The position numbers and the translations under genes were made by a program. A model generated the notes under the pieces. The model saw only the letters and a program-made list of their open reading frames with translations, did no database searches and had not been told where the DNA came from. A stretch of DNA of 64,000 nucleotides from Phymatolithon calcareum (lineage: Eukaryota > Rhodophyta > Florideophyceae > Hapalidiales): the NCBI GenBank assembly GCA_977006965.1, contig OZ345372.1, positions 1,860,001 to 1,924,000 on the forward strand, in the 5' to 3' direction. Position 1 is the first letter of the stretch. Every line of letters starts with the position of its first letter. Of this stretch, positions 53,083 to 62,298 are shown in pieces.

Positions 53083-53216
53083 GATCTGGTGAATGCAGAG
53101 TCACAAACTTCCAGCGGATCCATTATCGTCCACTGACCCTTAAGTTGTATGTGCAGATGCTAGAACAGCAAGAATTCGGGATGTCCTCCTTTTAGTTCGC
53201 TGGAATTCCTTTTTGT
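53083..53216. repeat. Inverted copy of 43,732-43,857
   Basis: The reverse complement matches 43,732-43,857 (and 17,150-17,280): GGAATTCCAGCGAACT, GGACATCCCGAATTC, GGACGATAATGGATCC. It joins directly, at TTTTTGTCAGCACTGACC, to the directly oriented copy of 17,285 onward. So the second copy of this locus was inverted on one side of a breakpoint. Confidence 0.85.
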
Positions 53217-53693
53217 CAGCACTGACCTAGTACAATTCCATGATGATCAAATCCTGATCACACACCGATACATGCTTCCGTTCAAAATGAACGGCAACTT
53301 CGATAAAATATTATGCTTTTGGATGCACGAGGCGAGTATCAGAGACGCAGAAAAATCGCTGTGTATCAACTTAGATCTCTCGGTCTCTCATTACGGGGGC
53401 TTAGCCCCTTGAAAGCAGCCAAGACATACAAGGCGTTGATACAACCAAAGTGGGAGTACGCCATGCACCTGACACCATGGACGCCAAGCGTACACACAGC
53501 TATTACAGAAATGGAGAAGACATTTTTCACACAAGTGTTTGGCCTAGTCGAAAAAAACCGAACCGCCAGGCTTCGCCTTCTTTGCCGTACACACAATGCA
53601 GAAAACAGGAGACTTGTTTTAGCGCTCCGAATGCTGGAGCGAGCGCGAGCAATTGCACACCCCGCAAAAAGGGGGGGCACTAACCGACGCTAG
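53217..53693 (+). pseudogene. LINE reverse transcriptase fragment, better copy
   Basis: 53,313-53,693 reads KTYKALIQPKWEYAMHLTPW, then TFFTQVFGL and LRLLCRTHNAENRRLVLALR, collinear with the LINE at 41,446. It is the intact-frame homologue of 17,300-17,704 and runs into the LTR-like repeat at 53,645. Confidence 0.7.
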
Positions 53694-54436
53694 ACTAATA
53701 TTACGTTGACTGTTAGTCGGCGACTGCGATAAATCCGTTGCTTCCTCTTGGAAGAGTCGTTTACGATACTGTGTTGTCAGTGTCGGTGGATAGATGACAA
53801 GGAGCCGTTATAGAGCTCCTAGGTCGATGGTGATAATGTTGTTCATTACACCCCTGCAACATTGCGTGTCTGCAAACTGAGGCGACTGAAAAGTGAAGTA
53901 CCGGAGCCAGGAGATTACGGTTAGATCTCTAGCGACACCCCTCGCTTCGTCCGATGTGTTGCAGAGACTGTGAGAAGTATTTCGGCGTCCCGGGTCGCTG
54001 AGAATAACGCTGAAGCAGCCGGATGGACTCCGAGTATTGCACCATTCGGTATCAGGTTCATATGCAGCGAACAACTTTGCTGCACATTCTCCGAAATTGA
54101 AAACATGAGTTGGTGGGATGAAAAAATGCGAAGCTTGTATATGAGGCTTATTTGGGAAGTTCAAGCGTATTTGCAGTGTGTAATTACTGGGAGTGAAAAG
54201 ATAAGGTTGTGTTTATCCTGAAATGGGGTGATCTCTCTCCATGCGATGACGAGATGCTCCAGTCTAAGATCCGATCAGGATCGCCGCTTAAATAGAGCAG
54301 GGACGAGAAATTGCACACCCTGTAAAAGGGGGGGGAGCACTAACCGACGCTAGACTAATAATCGCAAGTAGTCTTTACGTAATCACTAAGAGTGTAAGTG
54401 TCGTTCATTACACTCCTGCAACATTGCGTGTCTACA
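53645..54436 (-). mobile_element. LTR-like pair without coding, TRIM-like
   Basis: The repeat at 53,645-53,874 is followed by about 430 bp without genes, then a shorter relative at 54,304-54,436; both end in ATTGCGTGTCT[GA]CA. This is the shape of a terminal-repeat retrotransposon in miniature, related by its repeats to the Ty3-like element at 17.7-21 kb. The outer flanks match those of that locus. Alternatively, 53,645-53,874 is a solo LTR left after loss of the Ty3-like block. Confidence 0.5.
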
Positions 54437-54449
54437 AGTGGAAGGTCGA

Positions 54450-54764
54450 ACAAGAGGTCTTCAGAAAGCTGAAGATAAACGGAAGTCGCCGTTTTTGATC
54501 ATGCTATTTATTCTTAGCTTTCTAGCTTTGACATTGGATGTAACAGAGAAACGGGGAGCCTCTTCTGGCTCTAGTCGGGGCCACCACACAATCGAATTTG
54601 AATATGGCATCACATTGGAGCTAGTTGCAGGTCCCCAGGAACTCCGCATATTACTCACATGTGACCAAGAATCCAAAACAGTGTCGGTGGTCTTCCGTCC
54701 AGAGTCTCATGTTTTCAAATGGCAAAAATGGAAAGGTACATTCATGGGGAGGCTTGCTGCCTGA
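54450..54764 (+). pseudogene. Sel1-family N-terminal fragment, second copy
   Basis: Near copy of 21,485-21,775 (same FLIMLFILSFLALTLD hydrophobic start and WQKWKGTFMGRLAA end). Homology to that locus runs to about 54,868 (TTCTCGCGAAGA), then switches abruptly to Rab3GAP sequence. It shows the chimeric nature of this block. Confidence 0.75.
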
Positions 54765-54895
54765 AAGCACTGGCGATCGACACGACTGTCATCGTATAAT
54801 GAGCTGCTTCGAACAGAAGCGAATCATTCATACCTTTCTTCTCCTGTGACGTACATTTCTCGCGAAGATGCTGCGTGAATCGAGAGCATCTGAGA

Positions 54896-56032
54896 ATGGT
54901 AGACAAGGAGCAGAAATCGGATGATGCTTTCGGGAGGAAAAGAAAGTTGGAAAATTTTGGCTTCGTTGACGTCTCAGATGGAGAGGTGACCACAGAAGGG
55001 GAGGTTTGGGAACCTCATGTGCAACCTATTCCACTTGTAACAAGAGACCTTGTGGAGGCGGAGCAGAACAGATTGGTCGCTGGAGCGGATATCAATCACA
55101 GGAACAGAGGTGAATCAAAAACACTAATAAGTGACATGATGGCCTTCAAGGCAGCAAACCCAGGTGCGTCCATGGCGGACTTTGTGAGATGGTTTTCCCC
55201 AGCGGACTGGGTATCCAACGACGAGGAGGCAGAAGCCGCTCAAACGACAGCAGGATCAGACACAACAGGGGCAAATGCAGAGCAGCTCAGTCGCACGGGA
55301 TCGAAAAACAGGACGAGTGGGCAATTGAGCGCTCGGATGCGAAACCACGGGAATGAATGGGCAGAACTATGGAAATCAACCCAAGCAGTGCCCGCGCATC
55401 GCCAAGAAGCGGTATTCGACACCGCCACACACAGCCGTCAAGCTCTTAAGGATCTTCGAAACATGCGGCTAGCCCAGGTACTGTTCCAGCTCGGTGTGGT
55501 ACTGGGAAGCAGCGCGACGCAGTTGCTGCACGACGCCTTCGCAAAGCCACCGTCGCAAACGCACGTGAAACGCCACATCGAGCACGCAAAGAACCTCTTT
55601 CGCGACTCGACCGCCACGCTCGCGCTTCACATACCGACAATCGAGGACGTGAACGCCTCAGAGCGGGAGTTTGAACTAGATGCGAATAAAGTTGCAGACG
55701 CCTCGAACGCGCTCGCAATGGCGGAACATATGGCGCTGTGCGTGACGAGCTTGCTGATGAAATTGCCACCCACGGAAACGTTCACACACGCGGCAGGGGA
55801 ACTGGCACGCGGGGCCGAATTTACTGTTGTCACAGATCGAGACCGTGAATTACTGGCGCGAATGGCGGGATTGGACGATGGGCATTGGAGAGCCGTGCTT
55901 TTGCCGGAATATAGAGAGTTTCTGCTGGCGGGATGCGGAGACGATGAGCGCAAGACGGATCGGATGTACGCTCGATTGTCAAGTGATGAGTTTCGGACGG
56001 CGCTCCAACTCGGGCTTGCATATGAGATGTAG
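54896..56032 (+). pseudogene. RAB3GAP1: Rab3GAP catalytic subunit fragment (copy B), nonsense
   Basis: First in-frame ATG at 54896. This copy keeps about 80 residues more upstream than copy A. WEPHVQPIPLVTRDLVEAEQ corresponds to the E-P-L-Y-I-P-V-T-Q-E-P...T-E-D-L stretch of the animal protein, ahead of MMAFKAANPGASMADFVRWF. It is cut at 56,030-56,032 by TAG where copy A has CAG (about 27 codons lost). A 13-bp insertion follows near 56,104. The N-terminal two thirds are replaced by Sel1-family sequence ending at 54,868. Probably a pseudogene. Confidence 0.75.
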
Positions 56033-56490
56033 AAAGAGATAGATCGAGAAAAGATTCAATCTGTTCAATACAGGGCTGCGTCCCCAGTACTGTCCTCACT
56101 ATGACCACATCTACTTGGGCATCAGTCGCTTGGGACTGGATTACCACTCGGTGGTGAGAAGAAGACGCCGTGATGCGGTGTCAACTTGAAGGTGTTGTCA
56201 GGGAGCGACCGGCAAGCATCGCACGTCTGATTGCGAGCTCAGCATGTGTAGCGGGAAAAAAATGCCATACGGTGAGATGGGCATCCAACAGCGAGAAACG
56301 AACGAACGCACGCACGCACGCACGGTTGAAGGACGATTGATATATGGCACTCCAAGTTCTTGACTACGGCGTGTTAAAATGTACGCCTCTTTCTTCAATT
56401 TGTTGCGCTATCGTGGACAACTAATAAATATTGCGCTTGACGGAGATACGACAGCATGGTGTAATAGGTTGGTCGTCAAAACTTGGCGGA
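55131..56490. repeat. Copy of 39,014-40,352
   Basis: High identity throughout, with extra 13 bp near 56,104 and extra ACGC units near 56,310. Both ends of the homology are sharp. Confidence 0.9.
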
Positions 56491-56549
56491 AATAAATAAA
56501 AAGACCTGATATACACATACATCGCTAAACGAGAAGATATGGCTCCACT

Positions 56550-57067
56550 TCAGCATGCTTCAGTTTTGCATATAGGGCACAGATTTCGACGCTCCAGCCA
56601 CGAATCAACACACTATGAATCGTACAAGTTACGAGCCTGTCAGTCATCAATTAAAAACACAAAACTATTCGACCGTTGTGCAACGCAAAGACAAAACGTA
56701 CCTCTGTGTGGAAGTCATGCGCACAAGTAAGATTGCGCACAACATCGCCGCATTCAAAGGGTCCTAGACATATCGCACATTTCTCCCCTGCAATGGCATC
56801 GTCATGCGAAGCCACAACGTTGCACGGAATGGCATCGATATCCGTACGCGATGCACCCTTGGGAACAAAAAGACCGAGCACGAGATCGAGAATCACGTCT
56901 AGCGGCCCTGTCGGCTCGTGCCGACGACGCGGTAATAACGCTCCCAAGCGACGAAACATGGAGGCAACGGCATCGGCACCGCAGAGCCAGTGCATGCGCG
57001 CTAGATCGTCGTGATGCACGCAGGGTTTCAACGCGTAGGGGTGGTGCAACGCGGAGGAATCTGCCAT
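56550..57067 (-). CDS. RING-H2 finger protein, two exons
   Basis: Exon 1 is 57067-56702 and exon 2 is 56612-56550; the intron 56701-56613 (89 nt) begins GTACG and ends ATAG, phase 0. Joined, the C-terminus gives a full RING-H2 finger with spacing C-x2-C-x14-C-x-H-x2-H-x2-C-x10-C-x2-C: CAICLGPFECGDVV ... CAHDFH in exon 1 and CVDSWLERRNLCPIC in exon 2. This matches ATL/RNF-type E3 ubiquitin ligases, including the W after the sixth ligand that contacts the E2. Upstream, FVPKGASRTDIDAIPCNVV resembles the GLD-like block before ATL RING domains. Product 141 residues if translation starts at Met 57067; the frame is open to 57175. A membrane-like stretch (LDVILDLVLGLFV) precedes it. The target is unknown. 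Confidence 0.8.
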
Positions 57068-57916
57068 TGCGAAACGAGCGACGCGATGCCCGGCGCGGAG
57101 GACGGGGAGACGAGCAGGACGACGGCGTGCAGACGCTATCCACACAGAGGCGGATGCGGACGTGATGCGCGGCACTCGCTGCGCGCGAAGCGGGGATGCT
57201 ATTCAGGCTTGTGCGGCTCCCGTTGCCAGGATGGATGCCGATGGGGAGGAGGAAGTATGGACGGATGTATGAAGAAGGCTACTGGGCCGCGGCTTGGCGA
57301 GATGAAGGCGAATGCACTAGGAGTGCACTAAAATGGCACCGCGAATTTGGAAACAATGGTGAGCTTGATGAGCTTGGCGAATGAACGGTCTTCTGGAGTG
57401 CACTACGCCCATTGGTCACCGGCGAATATAGTTATATTATGAATGATTTTTCTGAATTTATCATGCGAAGCGCATTCAGTGCGCTGTTCCACTGCGGATC
57501 GATCCATGTAGAAATGTCGGATCACGACGCGCTCCCTACAGTATCAAAGAACATGATGTTCGTTGAACCGGTCGAGCAGCCGCACTGAATTGCAGCTCAA
57601 CTCCCAGAGCGGCTAGCGGCCGCCTCATCAGCACGCGACCAGTTGTGTAATGTGCACAATACTCTAGAAGTTGCACCAAGGCCTTGCCGGCTGCGCGCAT
57701 GCGACTGGAGACGAGTCTTTCTGACCGACAGGAATGAAAGGTGTTTGTAATATTATAATATTTTAAATGAAATTCAATCGATTGTAATCATCAGAAAGAG
57801 GCTGCATTTTTAGATTTTTCAACCCCTTACAGTATAGTGTCATCTTATTGGCCGATTATTTGCAGCTTGTACACTGTTCAGAATGCTATCCAATCGGCAG
57901 CCTCCATGGTGAAACT
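57068..57916. other. No supported gene
   Basis: Promoter side of the RING-H2 gene (GC-rich to 57,330), then AT-rich spacer. AATATTATAATATT near 57,750 is a short AT palindrome. Confidence 0.4.
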
Positions 57917-58031
57917 GTACGCAAGTCAGGAGAAGTGTACGTATACTGTACATGATTCGTGTACGTACACACTTCTCCTGACTTGCGTACATACATAATG
58001 GATGCTCGCCAGGAGACAATAATTGTCTCCT
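57917..58031. repeat. Long hairpin plus 21-bp palindrome
   Basis: 57917-57943 pairs with 57962-57990 (27 bp, a 2-nt bulge on the right arm, 18-nt loop). 20 bp later, AGGAGACAAT/ATTGTCTCCT (58011-58031) forms a perfect palindrome around one base. No coding sense. Confidence 0.85.
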
Positions 58032-58652
58032 TATTGTATGTGATGTACACAGTACCGTCTTCTCTTCAAAATTTTGATCCTAGCTACTCGGCATTCTCCG
58101 CTCACGTAATAATCGCAAGGACAACTAGGCGAGAATATCGAAGTGAAAGAGTCATCGACGGTCGTTAGGCATACTGCAAACTTGAATGGTTTTCATGAGC
58201 GAGACCTGTAGGCAGAAACTTCTCCAAGCAAATGGCATCACCTGGTGGCAGTGTAACTATGATCCTGCATTTTCGCCTCCGGATATCCTTTGTTGCTCTT
58301 AACGGTATCGCTTTTCTTCTGTATGAATCATATAAATAAACAACAGCAAGGGAGCCGCAGTCGGACAGCAACAGATCCTCTGTCGCCCACTTCAGCAACG
58401 CAATCTGCCGACTTCCCCGTAACAGTACCCGATACTCCCTCAGGAACCTCTTCCTATCAATTAATCCCTCTCCTGCAGTGCGCGGCAACATCCGAAAATT
58501 TCCCGAGTCTGGTAGCGGAAGGCGTGCCTACCAAAGTCGCGCCATCACCTGGGGATCATTATTGGCGGATCAATGTGGATATGTGATGTTTTATTTTAAA
58601 AGCTCCCAAAACCTCAATTTAGTAACAAGGCGGCTTCTCACTCTTCCAAACT
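58032..58652. other. No supported gene
   Basis: Opposed short frames at 58,165-58,586 without family resemblance. Confidence 0.4.
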
Positions 58653-59192
58653 CTATTCTCCCAAATTTTCCTTAATTCGAATTTCTCTTGCCGTGAGGGC
58701 ACGAGTAAGTCTTTTGCATTCATATTCAGTCTCTTGGTCCATTTCCGTGGATCGCATTGCTCGTTGGAGCACTATGAGCTCAATCAATGCACCGGTCCCG
58801 AAGTATGTCGCTAAGATTGATTTTCTCTACAGTGGGGTTCTGTTGAAAATCACTCTTAGGCACTGCAAGCGCGTCTTTCTGTCTGTTATATGTAGCACTC
58901 CTGGTAACTTGTTCGGCATGTCTACGGGGATTTTTATTATCCGCCCTTCTTCTTCCTCCTTCCAGCCTTTCACGATTTCCTCTACTCGGCGCTTTTTGGA
59001 CACCTTGCCGTCTTCCGCTTTTTTTAACGCTCCTTTAAGGTCCTCCTCTTCTCTGAGATATGCGATATCCTTTGATACGTCTGTCAAATCCTCTTCTCTT
59101 CCGCCATATTCTTCTGCCTCTTCCAGGTACGGCGGATCAATGGCCAAACTTTTACAATATCGGGTATCAAAAAAATAGAATAGTGTACACAC
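58653..59192 (-). CDS. Charged helical ORF with internal TAG
   Basis: The minus frame runs 59192-58827, stops at TAG (58829-58827), and stays open in the same frame for 57 more codons to a TAG at 58653. Both halves look coding: LEEAEEYGGREEDLTDVSKD and VSKKRRVEEIVKGWKEEEEG before the stop, and FGTGALIELIVLQRAMRSTE and LTRALTAREIRIKENLG after it. Family unknown; composition suggests a helical, charged cytosolic protein. The 5' end is unclear: the frame begins inside the palindrome pair at 59,184-59,243, so an upstream exon is possible. The internal TAG may be a disabling mutation, a read-through codon, or part of an unrecognised intron. Confidence 0.4.
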
Positions 59193-59243
59193 TACTATAG
59201 TAGTGTGTACAGAAAAATCCGAAACTATAGTTTCGGATTTTTC
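59184..59243. repeat. Two abutting perfect palindromes (28 and 32 bp)
   Basis: 59184-59211 is a perfect 28-bp palindrome with half-site TGTACACACTACTA. It abuts 59212-59243, a perfect 32-bp palindrome with half-site GAAAAATCCGAAACTA. Both are centred on CTATAG (ACTATAGT). They lie between the divergent SDR gene (start 59408) and the minus ORF ending at 58653, so a shared regulatory or hairpin role is possible. Confidence 0.95.
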
Positions 59244-59407
59244 AAAAATTGTGATTTATTTCCAAAGATGAATAAACTCATGAAATAATTGGCTGACAGG
59301 AGTCCAGAGATAGTGTCTGCAGCCCTGATAAGATCCGATCCAGTGGATCGGATCCCACTTCCGCACTCCGACCATCCCAATCTCCCCTTTCCCAGGCACG
59401 TTTCCAA

Positions 59408-60334
59408 ATGGATTCAATTTTCGCCTTGATCGGCATAGCCACCACGGCCGTCCTCGTTATCCGTTTCGTCCTCTTCCTCTGGTCCTATTTCCTATCCCCG
59501 AAGGCCTCATTCTCAAAGTACAAAGGACGATGGGCCGTCGTGACCGGTGCATCATCGGGCATCGGCGCCGGCTTCTGTCGGCAGCTCGCATCGCATGGTG
59601 TAAATATAGCGTTAATTGCACGCAACATTGACAAACTGACCGCTGTCGCTGCGGATTGCAAGAAATGCGGCGTGGAAACCTCTGTCATCCAATTTGATTT
59701 TGACGCTGCCACCGAAGCAGATTTCAACAACCTTCGCACGGAACTCACACCTCTCAATCCGCTCATATTGGTCAACAACGTCGGCGTCAATGTCTCCTTT
59801 CCCGTCCACTTTGCGGAAATGGATGCGGCGGACGTTGACCGTATCGTGCGTGTCAATGTGGGATCCACGAACAAAATGACCGCTATGCTACTGCCGAAAA
59901 TGATCGCTCAACGCATCGGTCTCGTGCTTTTCCTCAGCTCTAGCGCAGGGTCTGTGGCGCCTGGACCGCTTCTCGCGCCGTATACTGCTACAAAGGCGTA
60001 TATGGATCAGTTTGCAATAGCCTTGTCCGGAGAGGTTGCTCGTTCGGGTGTTGTAGTGCACAGTATTGCTCCTTTCTTCGTTGAAAGTGCAATGGCAAAG
60101 ATGAGGAGATCGTTTACGGTACCGGATGCAGATTCGTTTGCGAAGAGTGCTTTGCAAGGCGTTGGGGGCAGTGTGCGCCTTTCGCCGCATTGGCCGCATG
60201 CTGTTATGGCATTTGCTTTGAATTTGCTGCCAATGAAAATGCAAATTAAGTATGTGACTGACTTGCATGAGAGTATCCGGAAACGGGCTATTCGGAAACA
60301 AGAGCGGCTGGCGAAGGAAGGTAAGGCTCAGTAA
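59408..60334 (+). CDS. ER-type 3-ketoacyl-CoA reductase (SDR)
   Basis: 308 residues, single exon, ATG at 59408. An N-terminal hydrophobic segment (residues 4-30) anchors it to a membrane. TGASSGIG (46-53) is the NADP(H)-binding motif, NNVG (123-126) the structural motif, and Ser about 178-180 with Tyr192-x3-Lys196 (YTATK) the catalytic set. The layout (N-terminal anchor, FSKY-x-G-x-WAVVTGASSGIG, basic C-terminus) is that of HSD17B12/KCR1/Ybr159w, which reduce 3-ketoacyl-CoA in very-long-chain fatty acid elongation in the ER. The C-terminus is very basic (RKRAIRKQERLAKEGK), but no clear KKxx retrieval signal is seen. A steroid or other lipid substrate is the main alternative. Confidence 0.85.
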   Translation: MDSIFALIGIATTAVLVIRFVLFLWSYFLSPKASFSKYKGRWAVVTGASSGIGAGFCRQLASHGVNIALIARNIDKLTAVAADCKKCGVETSVIQFDFDAATEADFNNLRTELTPLNPLILVNNVGVNVSFPVHFAEMDAADVDRIVRVNVGSTNKMTAMLLPKMIAQRIGLVLFLSSSAGSVAPGPLLAPYTATKAYMDQFAIALSGEVARSGVVVHSIAPFFVESAMAKMRRSFTVPDADSFAKSALQGVGGSVRLSPHWPHAVMAFALNLLPMKMQIKYVTDLHESIRKRAIRKQERLAKEGKAQ

Positions 60335-61193
60335 CGTTTATGACTTCCCTACTTGTGGTTGCTGAGATTTTCATGGTAGTTGGATAGTCATTGGAACGGT
60401 TCTTCTTGTCGTCTCGATGCCGTCCTTAGTCCTTCTGGAATGGGCTGGCAAAAGTGGTAACCTGTAATTTATGAAGGTTTGTCCAGGAGAGGACCCTTCG
60501 TATGTAGGAATGTGTAACACTTCGTCTAAGAACCGCCAGCTTCTGAGTTCCAGGCAGACTAAATGGTGCAGTGCGCGCAGTCTTGATTTGGTTGCAGCCA
60601 CAATCAGCCCTGTTGGTACCCGTGTTAGATGGCCTTGTAAAAGAAAGAAGCTGCGACAGAAGATCTTTGTGAGGATTAAAGTTTAAACACTTATCAACAT
60701 ACGTGCTTAAAACCCGAATCTGAGGCAAAAGTCTCCTATTGTCTGTAGAAGCTGGAAAGGCACAAGGCATGCGAGAGCACTGTTGTTCCCACCATTCCCT
60801 TCGAAGTTTGTTGCGATGGGGCGAGGTCACTGCTGACGTACAGTAAAAACATCCCTCAATAAACTCAGTCACGAGATTCCTCAATGACCTTTTACGTGCT
60901 CTATGAGCGCAAATATTGTGAACGCCCAATTGGAGTGGCGTAAAAGATATTTTTGACGCAAATATTATCATAAAATACATTAAGCTACATTTAGAGCGTG
61001 CCCGGCCGGTGGTCAGGATTAGTCGGCAAGGCAAAAGACTCCTCGGTCGCCTTCAGTTCATCTTCGGCAGAGTAAAAACAAGCCAGATTGTCTCGGACGA
61101 CGCGCAACTCAACCAGAAAAGAGTGAGTACCCAATTTGGTTCTGCCGAAGCGCGCAAAAGATATCCGCTATTGCTTTCTGAAGAGACTCTACG
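60335..61193. other. Spacer with unsupported minus ORF
   Basis: A 203-codon minus frame (61034-60426) has no recognisable domain and overlaps the DENR promoter side. I do not treat it as a gene. Nothing else seen. Confidence 0.35.
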
Positions 61194-62222
61194 ATGGCTG
61201 ATGTGTCTGAAATCGTCGCGGCTGAAAGCGCTGCGGCGGCAGAAGCTGTTCCGAATGAGGGCGCTGAGATTTCAAAAGCAACAGCGGACGTGACTGGCGT
61301 ATCGGCGGCGGAGGGTGCGACCACAGAGTCGGGCGAATCGTCGAAGAAACCGCAATATCCGCTCAAAGTGCAATACTGCAAAACGTGTACACTCCCTGCT
61401 GAGGTTCACGAGTATCTTTCCAGGTCACAGTTTGAAAAGTAAGTCATTATTCGGCAGGTCTGCCATCCTCCTGTGAAAGGTCTACTTTTATGTACTAACC
61501 TGTCTTGTTGCACGACTTACACAGATGCACTCCTTGGCTCCGAACGCACGCTCCAGAGTTCTTCCCCGATTTATTTCCGAACGAGTGCGCAGCAAAACTT
61601 GAGGCTCTGAAACTCGTCGAGGAGCAGGGTTTGGAATTGGAGGTGGAAGAAGAAAGTGATGAAGTCAAGGTTGCCGTACCAATTGAGCAGAAAACTAGCG
61701 GTGGGAAGAAGAAAAAGTCACCGGCTGAGATCGTGCTAATGCTCGGACAGCGCAAGGGAAAGAAGCAGGTCACTATTGTATACGGATTAGACCTTTTTGG
61801 TATCAAATTGAAGGATGCGGCCAAGGCTGCAAAGAGAAAATTCGCAACAGGTTCCTCGGTCACAACAGTACGTTTGTGCCCTTTCAAATCGTAGCGAAGT
61901 TGCGAACGCTGTTGTTTTTTGCTCTCTGTGGTCTGACTTTGGTGCTATTCCTTTTATGTGTATCGTTTAGTCTGCGGATAGCAGAGATGTCATCGAAATC
62001 CAGGGTGCTAGACAAGAAGATTTTGGGCTTCTGGCACATAAGGAATTCGGGGTACGTTGCATCGGCACTGGAATTCGTACCAGGTTCGTTTGACGCCTGG
62101 TATTCTAACCCTTTTTCGATTAACACCTTTTCAAAATCTTCTTTGTGCAGGTTCCGAAAGACGCCATATTCCTCATCAATGCTCAAAAGAAGAAGGTCCG
62201 AGTGTTTCCACGGGAAACCTAG
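61194..62222 (+). CDS. DENR: Density-regulated protein DENR, four exons
   Basis: Exons 61194-61438, 61525-61867, 61971-62051 and 62151-62222; introns of 86, 103 and 99 nt start GTAAG or GTACGT and end AG. The sum is 741 nt, 246 residues plus stop. An Ala/Glu-rich N-terminus is followed by the zinc-binding CKTCTLPAEVHEY block, FEKCTPWL (made by joining exons 1 and 2) and FFPDLF. The C-terminal SUI1/eIF1-like domain has GKKQVTIVYGLDLFGIKLKD, a Lys-rich helix, SVTT then RDVIEIQGARQEDF (exon 3) and VPKDAIFLIN (exon 4). DENR pairs with MCT-1 to recycle 40S subunits and promote reinitiation after upstream ORFs. All joins keep frame and restore family motifs. It ends 76 bp from the convergent coiled-coil gene. 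Confidence 0.92.
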
Positions 62223-62298
62223 GCGATGTAAACCATGCACTTGGAAGGGGGAAGGAGTGGCAGGGGGATTTTGCTCCAACGTTCGGAAAAATTCCAGT

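Noticed and set aside
60426-61034. 203-codon minus-strand ORF beside DENR
   Set aside because: No domain, odd composition, and it overlaps the 5' region of DENR. Open by chance is likely.
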